Shown piece by piece: positions 16,173-25,119 of a stretch of DNA of 64,000 bases (position 1 is its first letter; each line of letters opens with the position of its first letter). The position numbers and the translations under genes are program-made. The DNA comes from Leeuwenhoekiella parthenopeia (GTDB lineage Bacteria > Bacteroidota > Bacteroidia > Flavobacteriales > Flavobacteriaceae). The notes beneath the pieces were generated by a model that worked only from the letters and a program-made list of their open reading frames with translations, was not told the origin of the DNA and did no database searches. The stretch is taken from contig NZ_JAJGMW010000002.1 of assembly GCF_020782115.1 (NCBI RefSeq), positions 62,001-126,000 on the forward strand, in the 5' to 3' direction.

Positions 16173-17107
16173 ATTGTGGGCTTTTTAATTTATGGGGGGT
16201 ATATGTAGTGAAAGGTCCTGGTTATGATTTAAAATTTTTATTCTACAACCTGCAGACCTGTAATTTGGAAAGGTTGAATTCAGATGCCGCTGTACCGGGA
16301 TTAAATAGAGAAAATGCCTATTCCCAAAGAATCGCAATACCACCCCTTCAAACCCAAAAAAAAATAGCCTCCATTCTCAGCGCTTATGATGATCTAATCG
16401 AAAACAACCTTAAACGCATCAAGCTTCTAGAAGAAGCAGCCCAGCGTATTTATAAAGAATGGTTTGTAGATTTCAAATTCCCCAACTACGAAAACACGCC
16501 CATAAATCCTGAAACTGGTTTGCCTGAGGGTTGGAGAAACATTGAGATTGCTGATTTTGGAGATGTTGTGACAGGTAAAACTCCGTCCACTAAGAAAAGG
16601 GAATTTTATCACGGAAAAATACCATTCATAAAAACTCCGGATATGCATGATGGTAATTATATTCTAAAGACAAGTTTAACTTTAACAGAAGAAGGCAGTA
16701 AAACACAGAAAAAAAAGCTATTACCTAAAAATTCTGTTTTGGTTAGTTGTATTGGTACTGCAGGAATCGTTGCAATTAATTCTGAGCCTGCTCAATTCAA
16801 TCAGCAAATAAATGCTGTAAGATTTGAAGAAGTATATAAGCATATTTATTTCTACTTTTTTGCTAAATCCCTAAAGGTACATTTAGAAGCTTTGGGAAGC
16901 AATGGAGCAACTATGGTCAATGTCAATAAAGGAAAATTTGAAAGAATTAAAATGTTGTGCCCGTCAGATGACTTGTTAAAATATTTTCATATCAAAACAT
17001 CAGGGATTTTTAGCCAGATTCTTCATTTAAAGAAACAGAATCAAAACCTCCAAGAAGGCAGAGACTTGTTACTACCCCGATTTATGAATAGAACCATTGA
17101 AGTATGA
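16148..17107 (+). pseudogene. hsdS: Type I restriction specificity subunit HsdS, 5' truncated
   Basis: Only the second half of an HsdS is present. Similarity starts around residue 20 of this frame (VVKGPGYDLKFLFYNLQ). Next come the end of the first domain (AVPGLNRENAY), the central conserved helix (QKKIASILSAYDDLIENN, about 70-87), a second target-recognition domain (about 118-270) and the C-terminal helix. The first target-recognition domain is missing, and the apparent ATG lies inside a phage terminator. The Mu-like prophage has most likely inserted into the gene, with the 5' part beyond its other end. A half-HsdS can sometimes dimerise into a working subunit, so function is not excluded. 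It overlaps hsdR by four bases. Confidence 0.85.
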
Positions 17108-20100
17108 GCAACGACTATTCCGAAGACAGCTTAATCGAGAAAACCACTATGAGACTTTTTGCAGATCTTGAGTGGGAAACAGCTAATGTGTTTTATAATG
17201 AATCCTTTGGCGCTAACGGCACGATAGGCAGAGATAGTCAGGATCAGGTTATACTAAAGCATCTTTTTCTTAAAGCGATTCAAGAGCTCAACCCAGACCT
17301 GCCCAGTGCTGCGTATATACAAGCTTATGAGCAGATTTCTAAGGCAGAGCTAAGCAAGACACTTATTGATATTAATAAAGACAAATATGAGCTTCTAAAG
17401 CGGGGCATACCGGTCACCTACAAGAATGATAAAGGAGAGCTTATCAGAGAGAAGAAATTAAAGGTCTTCAATTTTGATAACCCTACGAGCAATCATTTCC
17501 TTGCTGTACAACAGCTTTGGGTTGCGGGGGTTTCCGGTAGAAAGCGTCGCGCAGATGTTGTGGGTTTTGTCAATGGAATTCCATTAGTGTTTATAGAGCT
17601 CAAAGCGCATCATATACCCATCCGGCAGGCGTATGAGAAAAACATAAGCGATTACAAAGATGTGATACCAAAGCTCTGGCACACCAATGCTTTTATCGTA
17701 CTCAGTAATGGTATAGAGAGTAAGGTAGGCTCGCTGACCTCAAAATTTGTGCATTACCACGAGTGGAAGCGTATCCGAGAAGAAGAAGAGGGCATAATCA
17801 GTTTAGAAACGGTAATCAAAGGTACCTGTGACAAAAGTAATCTCCTGGATATCTTTGAAAATTATATACTCTACGATGACTCCTTAGATAAAACCGCCAA
17901 GCTGGTCGCTAGAAACCACCAATTCCTTGGGGTAAATAAGGCGTATAACCACTTCCAGGACTTGAAGTCAAAGTTCAAAGCAGGGTTGATATCGAGAGAA
18001 GAATCGCAACGTTTAGGAGTCTTCTGGCATACTCAGGGCTCCGGCAAGTCGTATTCGATGGTTTTTTGGACTCAAAAAATTCTTCAGACGTTAAGCAGTA
18101 CATACACCTTTGTGCTTCTCACAGACAGGACAGAGCTTGATGACCAGATCTACGGTACGTATGATGGGGTAGGGGTTGTAAAGAATAAGAAAGCTAAAGC
18201 CAGGTCTGCAGCTCATTTAAAACAGCTTCTACAGACCGATAACAAATACATATTCTCTTTAATTCATAAGTTCAATTTTGAAGAAGAGCTGAGCCTGAGA
18301 GATGACATTATTGTGATTTCAGATGAAGCGCATAGAACTCAGGGAGGGAGCCTGGCAATGAATATGCGCAAAGCTTTGCCAAATGCGTCATTCATTGGTT
18401 TTACAGGTACGCCTTTATTTAAGGATGATGAGCTTACCAAGCGCATCTTTGGAGATTACGTATCAAAGTATGATTTTAAAAGGTCAATCGAAGATGGGGC
18501 TACGGTACCTCTATACTACGAAAACAGAGGGGAGAAGTTACGTTTAGAAAATCCGCAGATTGATGAGAATATCAAAAATAAGATAGCCGAGTTTGACTTG
18601 GATGACAACCAGGAAGAAAAGCTGAAGCAGCTCTTTGCTCGCGAGTACCCGATTCTTACAGCAAACAAACGATTAAAGGCTATTGCCAAAGATGTCGTGG
18701 AACATTTTAATACTCGGGGGTACCGGGGGAAGGCATTGTTTATAGCGATTGATAAGGTCACTGCAGTCAAAATGTATGACTTTATTTCTGAAGCCTGGGA
18801 TAACTACGTTGAGGAGCTTGAGCAAGAGGCTTCAAAACTTAAGGACGAGCAGGAACAGTTAATGGCTTACAGAAACTTAAAATGGGTAAAAGAGACTGAG
18901 ATTTCAGTCATCGTAAGTTCTGAACAGAATGAGATTAAAAAGTTTAGGGATTGGGGATTAGATATTGAACCGCATCGTGAGAAGATGAACACCCGGGACC
19001 TGGAGAGTGAATTTAAAGATGAGAATAATCCATTCAGATTGGCGATTGTATGTGCAATGTGGATCACCGGCTTTGATGTAAAGAGTCTATCTACCCTCTA
19101 CATTGATAAGCCTCTAAAATCGCATACCCTTATGCAGGCTATCGCCAGGGCAAATAGGGTGCACACCGGTAAAAATAACGGCTTGATAGTCGATTACATC
19201 GAGACCTACAAAGCCTTACTTAAAGCTTTAGCTATTTACGGAGGAGGAGGTTCAGGAAAGCCTGATACGAATGACCCTCCTATAGATGAACCGCCGGTAA
19301 AGCCTCTTGAAGATCTGATCGAGGATCTCCGGGAAACCATTGATGCGATGGAGTCATTTCTGAAACATGATTGTGATTTTGATCTCAAACTTATCGCAGA
19401 AGCAGATGACACGATCTACCGTATAAAATACTTGCAGGAGGGGTACAATGCCGTTTGTGAAACTCAGGACACACGAAATAAATTCAACGTCCTTGCCAGG
19501 GAGGTTTTTAAGAAGTACAAGGCATTAATGCCGAATAAAGCGATATACGAGTTCAAATCGCAAAGAGATGCCATTAACGGGCTTTACAACTTGATTCAGG
19601 ACAAGGTTGAAGATTCAGATATTACGTATCTGGTGAAGCAAGTTCAGGATGAAGTAAATGAGTCTATCGAAACATATAATACGGAACTTGATAAGGTTGA
19701 TGACTATGGTAAGCAGGTAGACATAAGCAAATTGGATTTTGATCGTATCAAGGAAGAGTTCAATCAACTCAAAAGCAATAAGAGCATAGCGGTAAAAACC
19801 CTTCAGGAGCGCGTAAAGAAGAAGCTTGATGCCCTGGTGAAGAAAAATCCACTGCGCGTTAATTATTACGAGCGGTACGAGCAGATTATAGAAGACTATA
19901 ATCTTGGCAAGGAATACAAATCTATAAAGGAAGTTTTTGATGAATTGATCAAGCTCTTCGGAGATTTAAATGAGGAGGAAAAGCGCTCCGGCGCAGAGAG
20001 CCTGACCGAAGATGAACTTGCGGTTTTCGATATGCTGAACAAGGGTAAGACCATTACCGACAAGGAGAAAGCAGAAGTAAAAGAAGCCGCTAGAAATTTG

Positions 20101-20301
20101 CTAAAGAAACTTCAGGAGAACGAGTTTAAGGTCGTTAACTGGTCTGAAAAGAGTCAGACTAAAGCTGCTGTGAGAAAAGCTATTAATGACTACCTATACA
20201 GCAAATTGCCCTATCCTACGTACGAGGATGGCGACATCGCAGTTAAGACCGAGTTGCTCTATAACTTTTTTGAGCTGCAGTATCATAGTTATTCGGCGTG
20301 A
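17104..20301 (+). CDS. hsdR: Type I restriction endonuclease HsdR
   Basis: The 1065-residue protein is full length. It has an N-terminal PD-(D/E)XK nuclease (Asp151, Glu165-x-Lys167 in VFIELKAH), SF2 motor motifs I (TQGSGKS, about 310-316), II (DEAH, 407-410) and III-like (FTGTPLF), and a helicase C half (MQAIARANRVHTGKNNG). The helical C-terminus would bind HsdM2S. It translocates and cuts unmodified DNA when assembled with HsdM and HsdS. Here hsdM is absent from the window and hsdS is broken, so the complex may not form. The frame is intact, suggesting recent disruption or use with another HsdMS. Confidence 0.93.
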   Translation: MSNDYSEDSLIEKTTMRLFADLEWETANVFYNESFGANGTIGRDSQDQVILKHLFLKAIQELNPDLPSAAYIQAYEQISKAELSKTLIDINKDKYELLKRGIPVTYKNDKGELIREKKLKVFNFDNPTSNHFLAVQQLWVAGVSGRKRRADVVGFVNGIPLVFIELKAHHIPIRQAYEKNISDYKDVIPKLWHTNAFIVLSNGIESKVGSLTSKFVHYHEWKRIREEEEGIISLETVIKGTCDKSNLLDIFENYILYDDSLDKTAKLVARNHQFLGVNKAYNHFQDLKSKFKAGLISREESQRLGVFWHTQGSGKSYSMVFWTQKILQTLSSTYTFVLLTDRTELDDQIYGTYDGVGVVKNKKAKARSAAHLKQLLQTDNKYIFSLIHKFNFEEELSLRDDIIVISDEAHRTQGGSLAMNMRKALPNASFIGFTGTPLFKDDELTKRIFGDYVSKYDFKRSIEDGATVPLYYENRGEKLRLENPQIDENIKNKIAEFDLDDNQEEKLKQLFAREYPILTANKRLKAIAKDVVEHFNTRGYRGKALFIAIDKVTAVKMYDFISEAWDNYVEELEQEASKLKDEQEQLMAYRNLKWVKETEISVIVSSEQNEIKKFRDWGLDIEPHREKMNTRDLESEFKDENNPFRLAIVCAMWITGFDVKSLSTLYIDKPLKSHTLMQAIARANRVHTGKNNGLIVDYIETYKALLKALAIYGGGGSGKPDTNDPPIDEPPVKPLEDLIEDLRETIDAMESFLKHDCDFDLKLIAEADDTIYRIKYLQEGYNAVCETQDTRNKFNVLAREVFKKYKALMPNKAIYEFKSQRDAINGLYNLIQDKVEDSDITYLVKQVQDEVNESIETYNTELDKVDDYGKQVDISKLDFDRIKEEFNQLKSNKSIAVKTLQERVKKKLDALVKKNPLRVNYYERYEQIIEDYNLGKEYKSIKEVFDELIKLFGDLNEEEKRSGAESLTEDELAVFDMLNKGKTITDKEKAEVKEAARNLLKKLQENEFKVVNWSEKSQTKAAVRKAINDYLYSKLPYPTYEDGDIAVKTELLYNFFELQYHSYSA

Positions 20302-20326
20302 GCTTTGTGTGTAAAATCGGATTTAT

Positions 20327-21202
20327 ATGAATGAAGTCGCAGAAAATTTATTTAAGCAATTGATACCTTTAGGTCGGTTAATAGCCGTGATTCTTATTGT
20401 TTCTTCCTTTTTTTCGTGTGAAAGTAAGACAACTAATTCTTCACCAGCAAACCCTAAAATAGCGAAAGGTTTAGAAGATAAAACAGATTTAAACGAAAAG
20501 TATAAAGATTCTTTAGAGCTATTCAAGAACATTTATAAAGGCATGAGCTTTAAGGATTTTGAGTCATCCGTTATTGAACAGATTCAATCTAAAGAACTTT
20601 TTAGTTTGGATACGATCAGTGAAATAGGGAAGCTTTGGCTTGAAGGCAAACTTATAGATTCTGAAACTTTTAAAAATTTCAATATACCTGAACTAAACTA
20701 TTTTACTCTGTCCTTTGCTTCAGGGGTTTATTACCCATTGGTTGTAGGTTCAAAAACTTACTATCTAGAGGTGTTACCTCAATTCAATACAAATGGTCTT
20801 TACTCAGTAAGACTTGTTGGTCCTAATTATTACTTTTCTTCACATTCTTTAAATTCAGATGAGACCAAAAAGCGCCCTTACAATGAAGAAATTAATTTCA
20901 ATAAAGCTCTAAAAGAACTTTATGTTGAAAAATATGGAGTCTTTAGTAAGATTGAAAGTTCAACAGAATCGGATGACCCAATTTTTGATTTTAACGAATA
21001 CACTTACGATAAGAATATCTACATCCTAAAAACGGATGAAAGGATTGTTCAAATTTATATGCGTTGTTGCGACTTCAAAACTGTTGTGTCATATTTTGAC
21101 CTAACAGATTATAAAGCCGAAGAAAAACTGAAACAGGATCAATTTGAATCTGCAAAGAAACGTAATGATTCGATGAGACTAAAAAATGCTGAAGACATTT
21201 GA
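20327..21202 (+). CDS. Lipoprotein of unknown function (291 aa)
   Basis: The N-terminus has a hydrophobic segment ending in a lipobox (LIVSSFFSC, Cys at about 34), then a long, probably periplasmic part with mixed beta and helical segments (SGVYYPLVVGSKTYYLEVLP). No family is recognised. It lies 25 bases after hsdR and is followed by a second, decayed copy of the hsdR 3' end, so it appears to have arrived as an insert or by duplication in this restriction locus. Confidence 0.6.
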   Translation: MNEVAENLFKQLIPLGRLIAVILIVSSFFSCESKTTNSSPANPKIAKGLEDKTDLNEKYKDSLELFKNIYKGMSFKDFESSVIEQIQSKELFSLDTISEIGKLWLEGKLIDSETFKNFNIPELNYFTLSFASGVYYPLVVGSKTYYLEVLPQFNTNGLYSVRLVGPNYYFSSHSLNSDETKKRPYNEEINFNKALKELYVEKYGVFSKIESSTESDDPIFDFNEYTYDKNIYILKTDERIVQIYMRCCDFKTVVSYFDLTDYKAEEKLKQDQFESAKKRNDSMRLKNAEDI

Positions 21203-21242
21203 AATTGTATGCGAATGAATCAAGGTGGTAAACAGGTCTTAT

Positions 21243-21303
21243 AAAAGTCAGACTAATGCCTTTTTATAAATTTTTTGAGCTGCAATATCATAGTTATCGA
21301 AGT
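21243..21303 (+). pseudogene. Decayed duplicate of the hsdR 3' end
   Basis: Two pieces match the end of hsdR: AAAGTCAGACTAA at about 21245-21257 corresponds to about 20155, and TTTTTTGAGCTGCA(A/G)TATC plus ATAGTTAT at about 21272-21297 corresponds to 20266-20293, encoding FFELQYHSY. About 100 bases between them are missing compared with hsdR. The copy is too short to be functional. Confidence 0.7.
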
Positions 21304-21585
21304 GCTTAATAAGAAAAAGCAAACTTGAAATATTCTTGATTGATTCTCGTAGAGAATATTTACATCTACGTGATAGGTGTAAGTATGGTGCATGTTGAAT
21401 GCGCAAGTATTCGACCTGTATTAAGACCACTCTTATAAAAGATCATTAATATTGATATAGACTTTTGTATCTGAAATCTTTAGTTCGAGTATTGCAATTT
21501 GCCAACAGATAGCGTGTTTTTTTGCAAAACACGGGTGATAACTTATAATTTTGAACAAATACTCAAACCATACGCAGCAAGCAAT

Positions 21586-22035
21586 ATGAAATCTCAAGCA
21601 AAGATACTTCCGACGGAAAAATGCGACGCAGTACTAAGTCATTTAAATGATCGGAAGGATGTTTCCAGCTGTTTTTACTGGTACCGTTTGCCGCTTACCT
21701 ATCGCTTTTCATCAAAAGAAATAACTATCACTCAAAGGGAGCTCTTACATATTCTTGAAAAACTCCATCGTGATGGCTATTTAAGAATGACCCTTCAAGG
21801 AGCCGACGGTGTTCAGGGCGATGTTAAGCATTATGCAATAAACTTCGACGGTGAGGTATTTTTGCAGTCCGGTGGATACACACAGGCATATCTGAAAGAG
21901 AAGTTACTGCTTAAAAAAGCTGAGTCATTGGTAAGAAGGCAATTTATTTATGATACCATCCTAGTGATAGCTGCTGTTGCCGCAGCGATAGGAGGCTGTG
22001 GACTTCTCATAGTCGAATTAATAGCTTTGAAGTAA
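21586..22035 (+). CDS. Winged-helix-like protein with C-terminal membrane helix
   Basis: I start at the ATG at 21586 (149 residues); the longer frame from 21499 has a non-protein-like N-terminus. Residues about 35-90 look like a winged helix (SSKEITITQRELLHILEKLH, then GYLRMTLQG). The C-terminus has one membrane helix (TILVIAAVAAAIGGCGLLIV). Such small wHTH-membrane proteins are common accessory genes in Bacteroidota; no function is known. Confidence 0.55.
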   Translation: MKSQAKILPTEKCDAVLSHLNDRKDVSSCFYWYRLPLTYRFSSKEITITQRELLHILEKLHRDGYLRMTLQGADGVQGDVKHYAINFDGEVFLQSGGYTQAYLKEKLLLKKAESLVRRQFIYDTILVIAAVAAAIGGCGLLIVELIALK

Positions 22036-22114
22036 GTATCCAAGATAATATTTTTACTAGTTTTAATACTGTAATAGGGTGCCCTTGTCGGTACCGGGAA
22101 CATTTTATATTCTT

Positions 22115-22177
22115 GGAGTAGTTGGTTTTACTGCGTTTGTGGTCCTTGGTTCGAGCCCAAGAGGGGGAGCAAAGTGA
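22115..22177 (+). other. tRNA T-arm-like relic or gene 3' remnant
   Basis: At 22145-22161 the stem CTTGG/CCAAG with loop TTCGAGC has T-arm geometry, and AGTA/TACT with a GTTGGTTT loop upstream resembles a D arm, but only about 11 bases separate them, so there is no anticodon arm. The same stretch also reads as an open frame (VVGFTAFVVLGSSPRGGAK, stop at 22175), a tail I associate with GIY-YIG gene 3' regions in this phylum. It is a relic in either case, possibly an integration site. Confidence 0.35.
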
Positions 22178-22209
22178 AGCCTTAACTACTTGTAGTTGAG
22201 GCTTTTTTG
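22177..22209 (+). terminator. Rho-independent terminator
   Basis: A 13-base stem, AAGCCTTAACTAC with GTAGTTGAGGCTT (one G-T pair), is followed by a run of T. It directly follows the tRNA-like relic and isolates the upstream restriction locus from the PIN-like gene. Confidence 0.8.
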
Positions 22210-22293
22210 TTTTTAGGTGGTTTGGTTTTGTACCAAATAGTTTCTTTTGTAGAAAATAGGATCTTTATTTATTTTAAGCTTAAACTTATCCTG

Positions 22294-23281
22294 ATGCCAA
22301 AAGTTTACTTAGACTGGAATATTTACTCTTACTTAGCAAAGGGCGAAAATGATGAGTTGTATAATATTCTCAATCAGAGTAATCTAATTCTAATATACTC
22401 AATCTATCACCTTTCTGATGTCAGAAAGTCGATTGTAAAGTATGGTGGTATTAATGAATACACTCGTAATGAATTAAAAACCTTGAGCCACCTAACTAAT
22501 AATCGTTGCTTGTTTAGAGAGGCAACTGGTTTGGTGCAATCTGGTATAATCAATCCTGAGGAGTATCTAGATTCTCTAGAGATTCAGGATAATTTAATTA
22601 ATAACTTCAATCTCGACGCTATATTTGATGCCCTTGATGCTCCAGAATATCAAGATATTTTTGATAAAATTAAACAAGAGTTAAGGCGGATCGAATTACC
22701 GGATATACTTCTTGATTATAATTTGTTTGAGGGTAATAAATCGAATAGTTTAGATGATTTTTTAAAGTTTTCAGCAGATTCATATATAGATCTTACTACT
22801 ACAGACAGTTTCAAAGGAATGAGATCTGGCTTTCAAAAGACGGGTATTAGTCATAAGAGCTTCCATTCAAATCAGAACCCTTTAAAGGTTTTAGCAAAGA
22901 TATTTGAAGAAAGAGGGTATGGGGATATGGGCGAAACTATGTTCGCATTTAAGATGGAAAAGGATGAATGGTTTGATCAGATTGTTAGTCTCTATTTAAC
23001 TTTAGACTTTTGTGGTTACAGATCGGACTCTATCAATGTCAATAATAGAAAATCTCAAACTTTTTAAACCTTCTGAATGACGCATATCACGCCGCATTTG
23101 CTTTAAGGTGTGAATTTTATATAACTGACGATAGAAAGGGGGAGACAAAACTCAAGCAGTCTATGAATATTTAGGCATTAAAACCAAAATCTTAAATTCA
23201 AAGGGTTTTAATGAGCATTATGCTACTTTTTTGGGTGATCGTGACTTTGAGGATTTTTATTCTAGAATAAAAATCTTTTAG
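22294..23281 (+). pseudogene. PIN-like RNase gene with two frameshifts
   Basis: The frame from the ATG at 22294 begins with a PIN-type strand (MPKVYLDWNIYS) and runs to a stop at 23067. The expected C-terminal PIN signature appears in another frame just after (NDAYHAAFALRCEFYITDDR, 23073-23132). A third frame then carries the rest (AVYEYLGIKTKI to the stop at 23281). Two indels, near 23060 and near 23140, thus split one gene. PIN domains are metal-dependent RNases, often toxins. Sequencing error could mimic one shift; two in a decaying neighbourhood favour true inactivation. Confidence 0.65.
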
Positions 23282-23388
23282 ACTATAATTCCTCATTTTA
23301 TCTCTCTGAAGCTGAGTCTGCATCTGGCGACGACATATATGAATTAGACACTGAATTCTATCTGTTCAATTTTTTCAATAAGATATAC

Positions 23389-23661
23389 TTGCCTAACAAC
23401 AATAGTGCTAATCCTATTGTTGTTTTAGGCAAAGAAATGACTGCAAATACAAAGTATTTTATCTTATTTGAAGAATTGGTTGAACTTGTAAAAGTTTTGA
23501 CAGATTATTTGGGCGATGATGAACATGGTAGAAGTGAATTTAAAAGTGAAGAAAGTTTATTATTAAATTCGACTTTACGCAGGTGGTTACTTAACGAACT
23601 CATAATTGAGTTGGTCGTCTATAATGAACATATACAATTATATTTTAAGTATATAACTTAG
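23389..23661 (+). CDS. Hypothetical protein, possible remnant (90 aa)
   Basis: The frame starts at a TTG and remains open upstream to about 23281, so it may be the tail of a longer protein, perhaps a neighbour of the PIN-like gene. The acidic sequence (FEELVELVKVLTDYLGDDEH) has no known motif. The lack of an ATG and the decayed surroundings make it doubtful as a working gene. Confidence 0.35.
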   Translation: MPNNNSANPIVVLGKEMTANTKYFILFEELVELVKVLTDYLGDDEHGRSEFKSEESLLLNSTLRRWLLNELIIELVVYNEHIQLYFKYIT

Positions 23662-23799
23662 TCTGACTTCTTAAATTTAATTTTTGTTTTCTAATTCAAA
23701 ATATAGGGAGTAATTCCAATAATAATGTCATAGCTAGGATTTTTTATCTTTTCTTATCTCATCCCAATTCCTTAATTTCTCACTCCTGAATCATTCCCT

Positions 23800-24271
23800 A
23801 TGAAAAAACTTGCATTCCTTTTCCTTGCGCTTCCGGTATGGGTAAGCGCACAAAGCACTGCGTATACGGTAACTTCCTATAACGAAGAAGGGACCAAAGC
23901 GCCCAATACGCATTATCTGGGTGAAGCTTTTTTAAACAGCCTGGTGCGTGCGGAAGGCGATCTCGAGTATAACATCACCAAAGCAACCTTTAAGGCCAAC
24001 TCTACCCTTGACTGGCATAAACATGCCACGTCGCAGGTTTTGGTGGTGGTAGACGGCGCCGGTTATTACCAGGAGCGGGGGTAAAGATCCCATACTTATG
24101 AAAGCCGGTGATGTGATTCAATGTGCAAAAGACACCGAGCATTGGCATGCGTCGTCAAAGTATCACGATGTGACCTATCTGGCGATTTACGGCGAGCAAC
24201 CCACCGTCTGGACCGAAGTCTTAACCCGCGATGCCTATGACGAGGTTGCAGAGCAGCTCTCCAAAAACTAA
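23800..24271 (+). pseudogene. Exported cupin-domain protein with one frameshift
   Basis: The product begins with a signal peptide (MKKLAFLFLALPVWVSAQS) and a cupin barrel with the first metal motif DWHKHATSQVLVVVDGAGYY. A run of five G at about 24076-24080 shifts the frame to a stop at 24084. Removing one G restores GKDPILMKAGDVIQCAKDT, the second cupin motif with HWH, and a natural stop at 24271. It is either a slippage mutation or a homopolymer sequencing error; the rest of the gene is well kept. Confidence 0.75.
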
Positions 24272-24297
24272 AACCGGGAGGCCATTCTAAAAATTTT

Positions 24298-24338
24298 AAA
24301 TGTAAAGCTTGCTTTACATTTATTTTTGAGTATTTTTG
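24298..24338 (+). promoter_or_regulatory. Promoter with overlapping palindromic operator
   Basis: The inverted repeat AAATGTAAAGC-TT-GCTTTACATTT (24298-24321) covers a TTG at 24309-24311. Two TATTTTTG boxes follow, at 24321-24328 and 24331-24338; the second has 19 bases to the TTG, an ideal Bacteroidota promoter. A regulator on the palindrome would block it. The XRE protein at 24911 is the natural candidate. Confidence 0.65.
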
Positions 24339-24374
24339 TCAAGTACACTTTACATTAATCAAAAATCAAACTCT

Positions 24375-24764
24375 ATGAATACTCAAGTAATTGCCTCCCG
24401 TAACAAATTGGCTAAATGGTCAATCGCCTGGGTGTTGACCACGGCTTTAGTCACTTTTGGCTCCCAGTTTTTATGGGAAGCCCGGTGGATCACCATTATC
24501 GCGATCCTCTTAAGTCTGGCAGTCGGCATCGGGATGGTCCTGGCCAACCGTGATTTTGTGAATGCCGGTGACGAGCTGCAACGCAAAATACAATTGGAGT
24601 CTATGGGCTTAACCCTGGGACTTTCGGTGGTGTGCGGTATCGCGTACTCGCAGTTAGACACCACAAACCTGATCAAGCAGGACGCCGAGATCGCCTTTCT
24701 TATTTTGTTTATGGGGATCACCTACATTTTGTGTGTATTCTTCAATGCCCGTAAGTATTCTTAG
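24375..24764 (+). CDS. Four-helix membrane protein paired with an XRE regulator
   Basis: From the ATG at 24375 the product is about 129 residues with four predicted membrane helices (WSIAWVLTTALVTFGSQFL, ITIIAILLSLAVGIGMVL, a third at LTLGLSVVCGIAYS and a fourth at IAFLILFMGITYILCVFF) and the loop NAGDELQRKIQLES. Small membrane proteins of this layout often sit beside an XRE regulator; the substrate or role is unknown. A strong promoter with operator lies just upstream. The longer start at 24336 would overlap the promoter. Confidence 0.65.
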   Translation: MNTQVIASRNKLAKWSIAWVLTTALVTFGSQFLWEARWITIIAILLSLAVGIGMVLANRDFVNAGDELQRKIQLESMGLTLGLSVVCGIAYSQLDTTNLIKQDAEIAFLILFMGITYILCVFFNARKYS

Positions 24765-24910
24765 GTACTAATTCAGGAAGGGTTCAGTGTGAGATGTTCA
24801 GTCTGAGCCTTTCGAAAACCAGTTCTTTGGGAGCACCTACAAAATTTAGTGCCTGACCGAAGCACTAATTCAAATCAATGGGAACCGGTCTCTAACTTAA
24901 AATTTCGCAA

Positions 24911-25108
24911 TTGAAGAATACGATAAAAGACTACCGTGCCCGCTTCAATATGACGCAGGAAGATCTGGCTCAAACCATAAACGTCTCGCGCCAGACCATT
25001 AATGCGATTGAAAAGGGTAAATTTGACCCCAGTCTGCCTACGGCATTTCGCCTGGCGGCTGTTTTTAAATGCAGCATCGAGGAGTTGTTTCGCTTCGAGG
25101 CTGAGTAA
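24911..25108 (+). CDS. XRE-family transcriptional regulator
   Basis: A 65-residue, single-domain HTH protein starting at a TTG. The HTH is clear: FNMTQEDLAQTINVSRQTIN, then AIEKGKFDPSLPTAFRLA and the usual CSIEELFRFE end of the YvaO/Cro-like group. It lies about 150 bases after the membrane-protein gene and probably regulates it through the palindrome at 24298. Confidence 0.88.
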   Translation: MKNTIKDYRARFNMTQEDLAQTINVSRQTINAIEKGKFDPSLPTAFRLAAVFKCSIEELFRFEAE

Positions 25109-25119
25109 GACCAAGCACT

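Noticed and set aside
15790-16195. TTTTTAATTTATGG at both 15790 and 16182 read as a target duplication of the prophage
   Set aside because: Mu-type insertions give short duplications of about five bases and the two copies are on the same side of the phage; it may be a transposase site or chance in AT-rich DNA.
16148-16204. The ATG at 16148 as a true hsdS start
   Set aside because: It lies in a hairpin terminator of the prophage end, and the first roughly 18 residues have no HsdS character; the true start is expected beyond the other prophage end.
22145-22161. A functional tRNA gene
   Set aside because: Only T-arm and weak D-arm hairpins are present; there is no anticodon arm and no matching acceptor stem.
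24383-24721. A 112-residue frame on the minus strand
   Set aside because: It is antisense to the four-helix membrane protein, which has clean hydrophobic periodicity and an upstream promoter.
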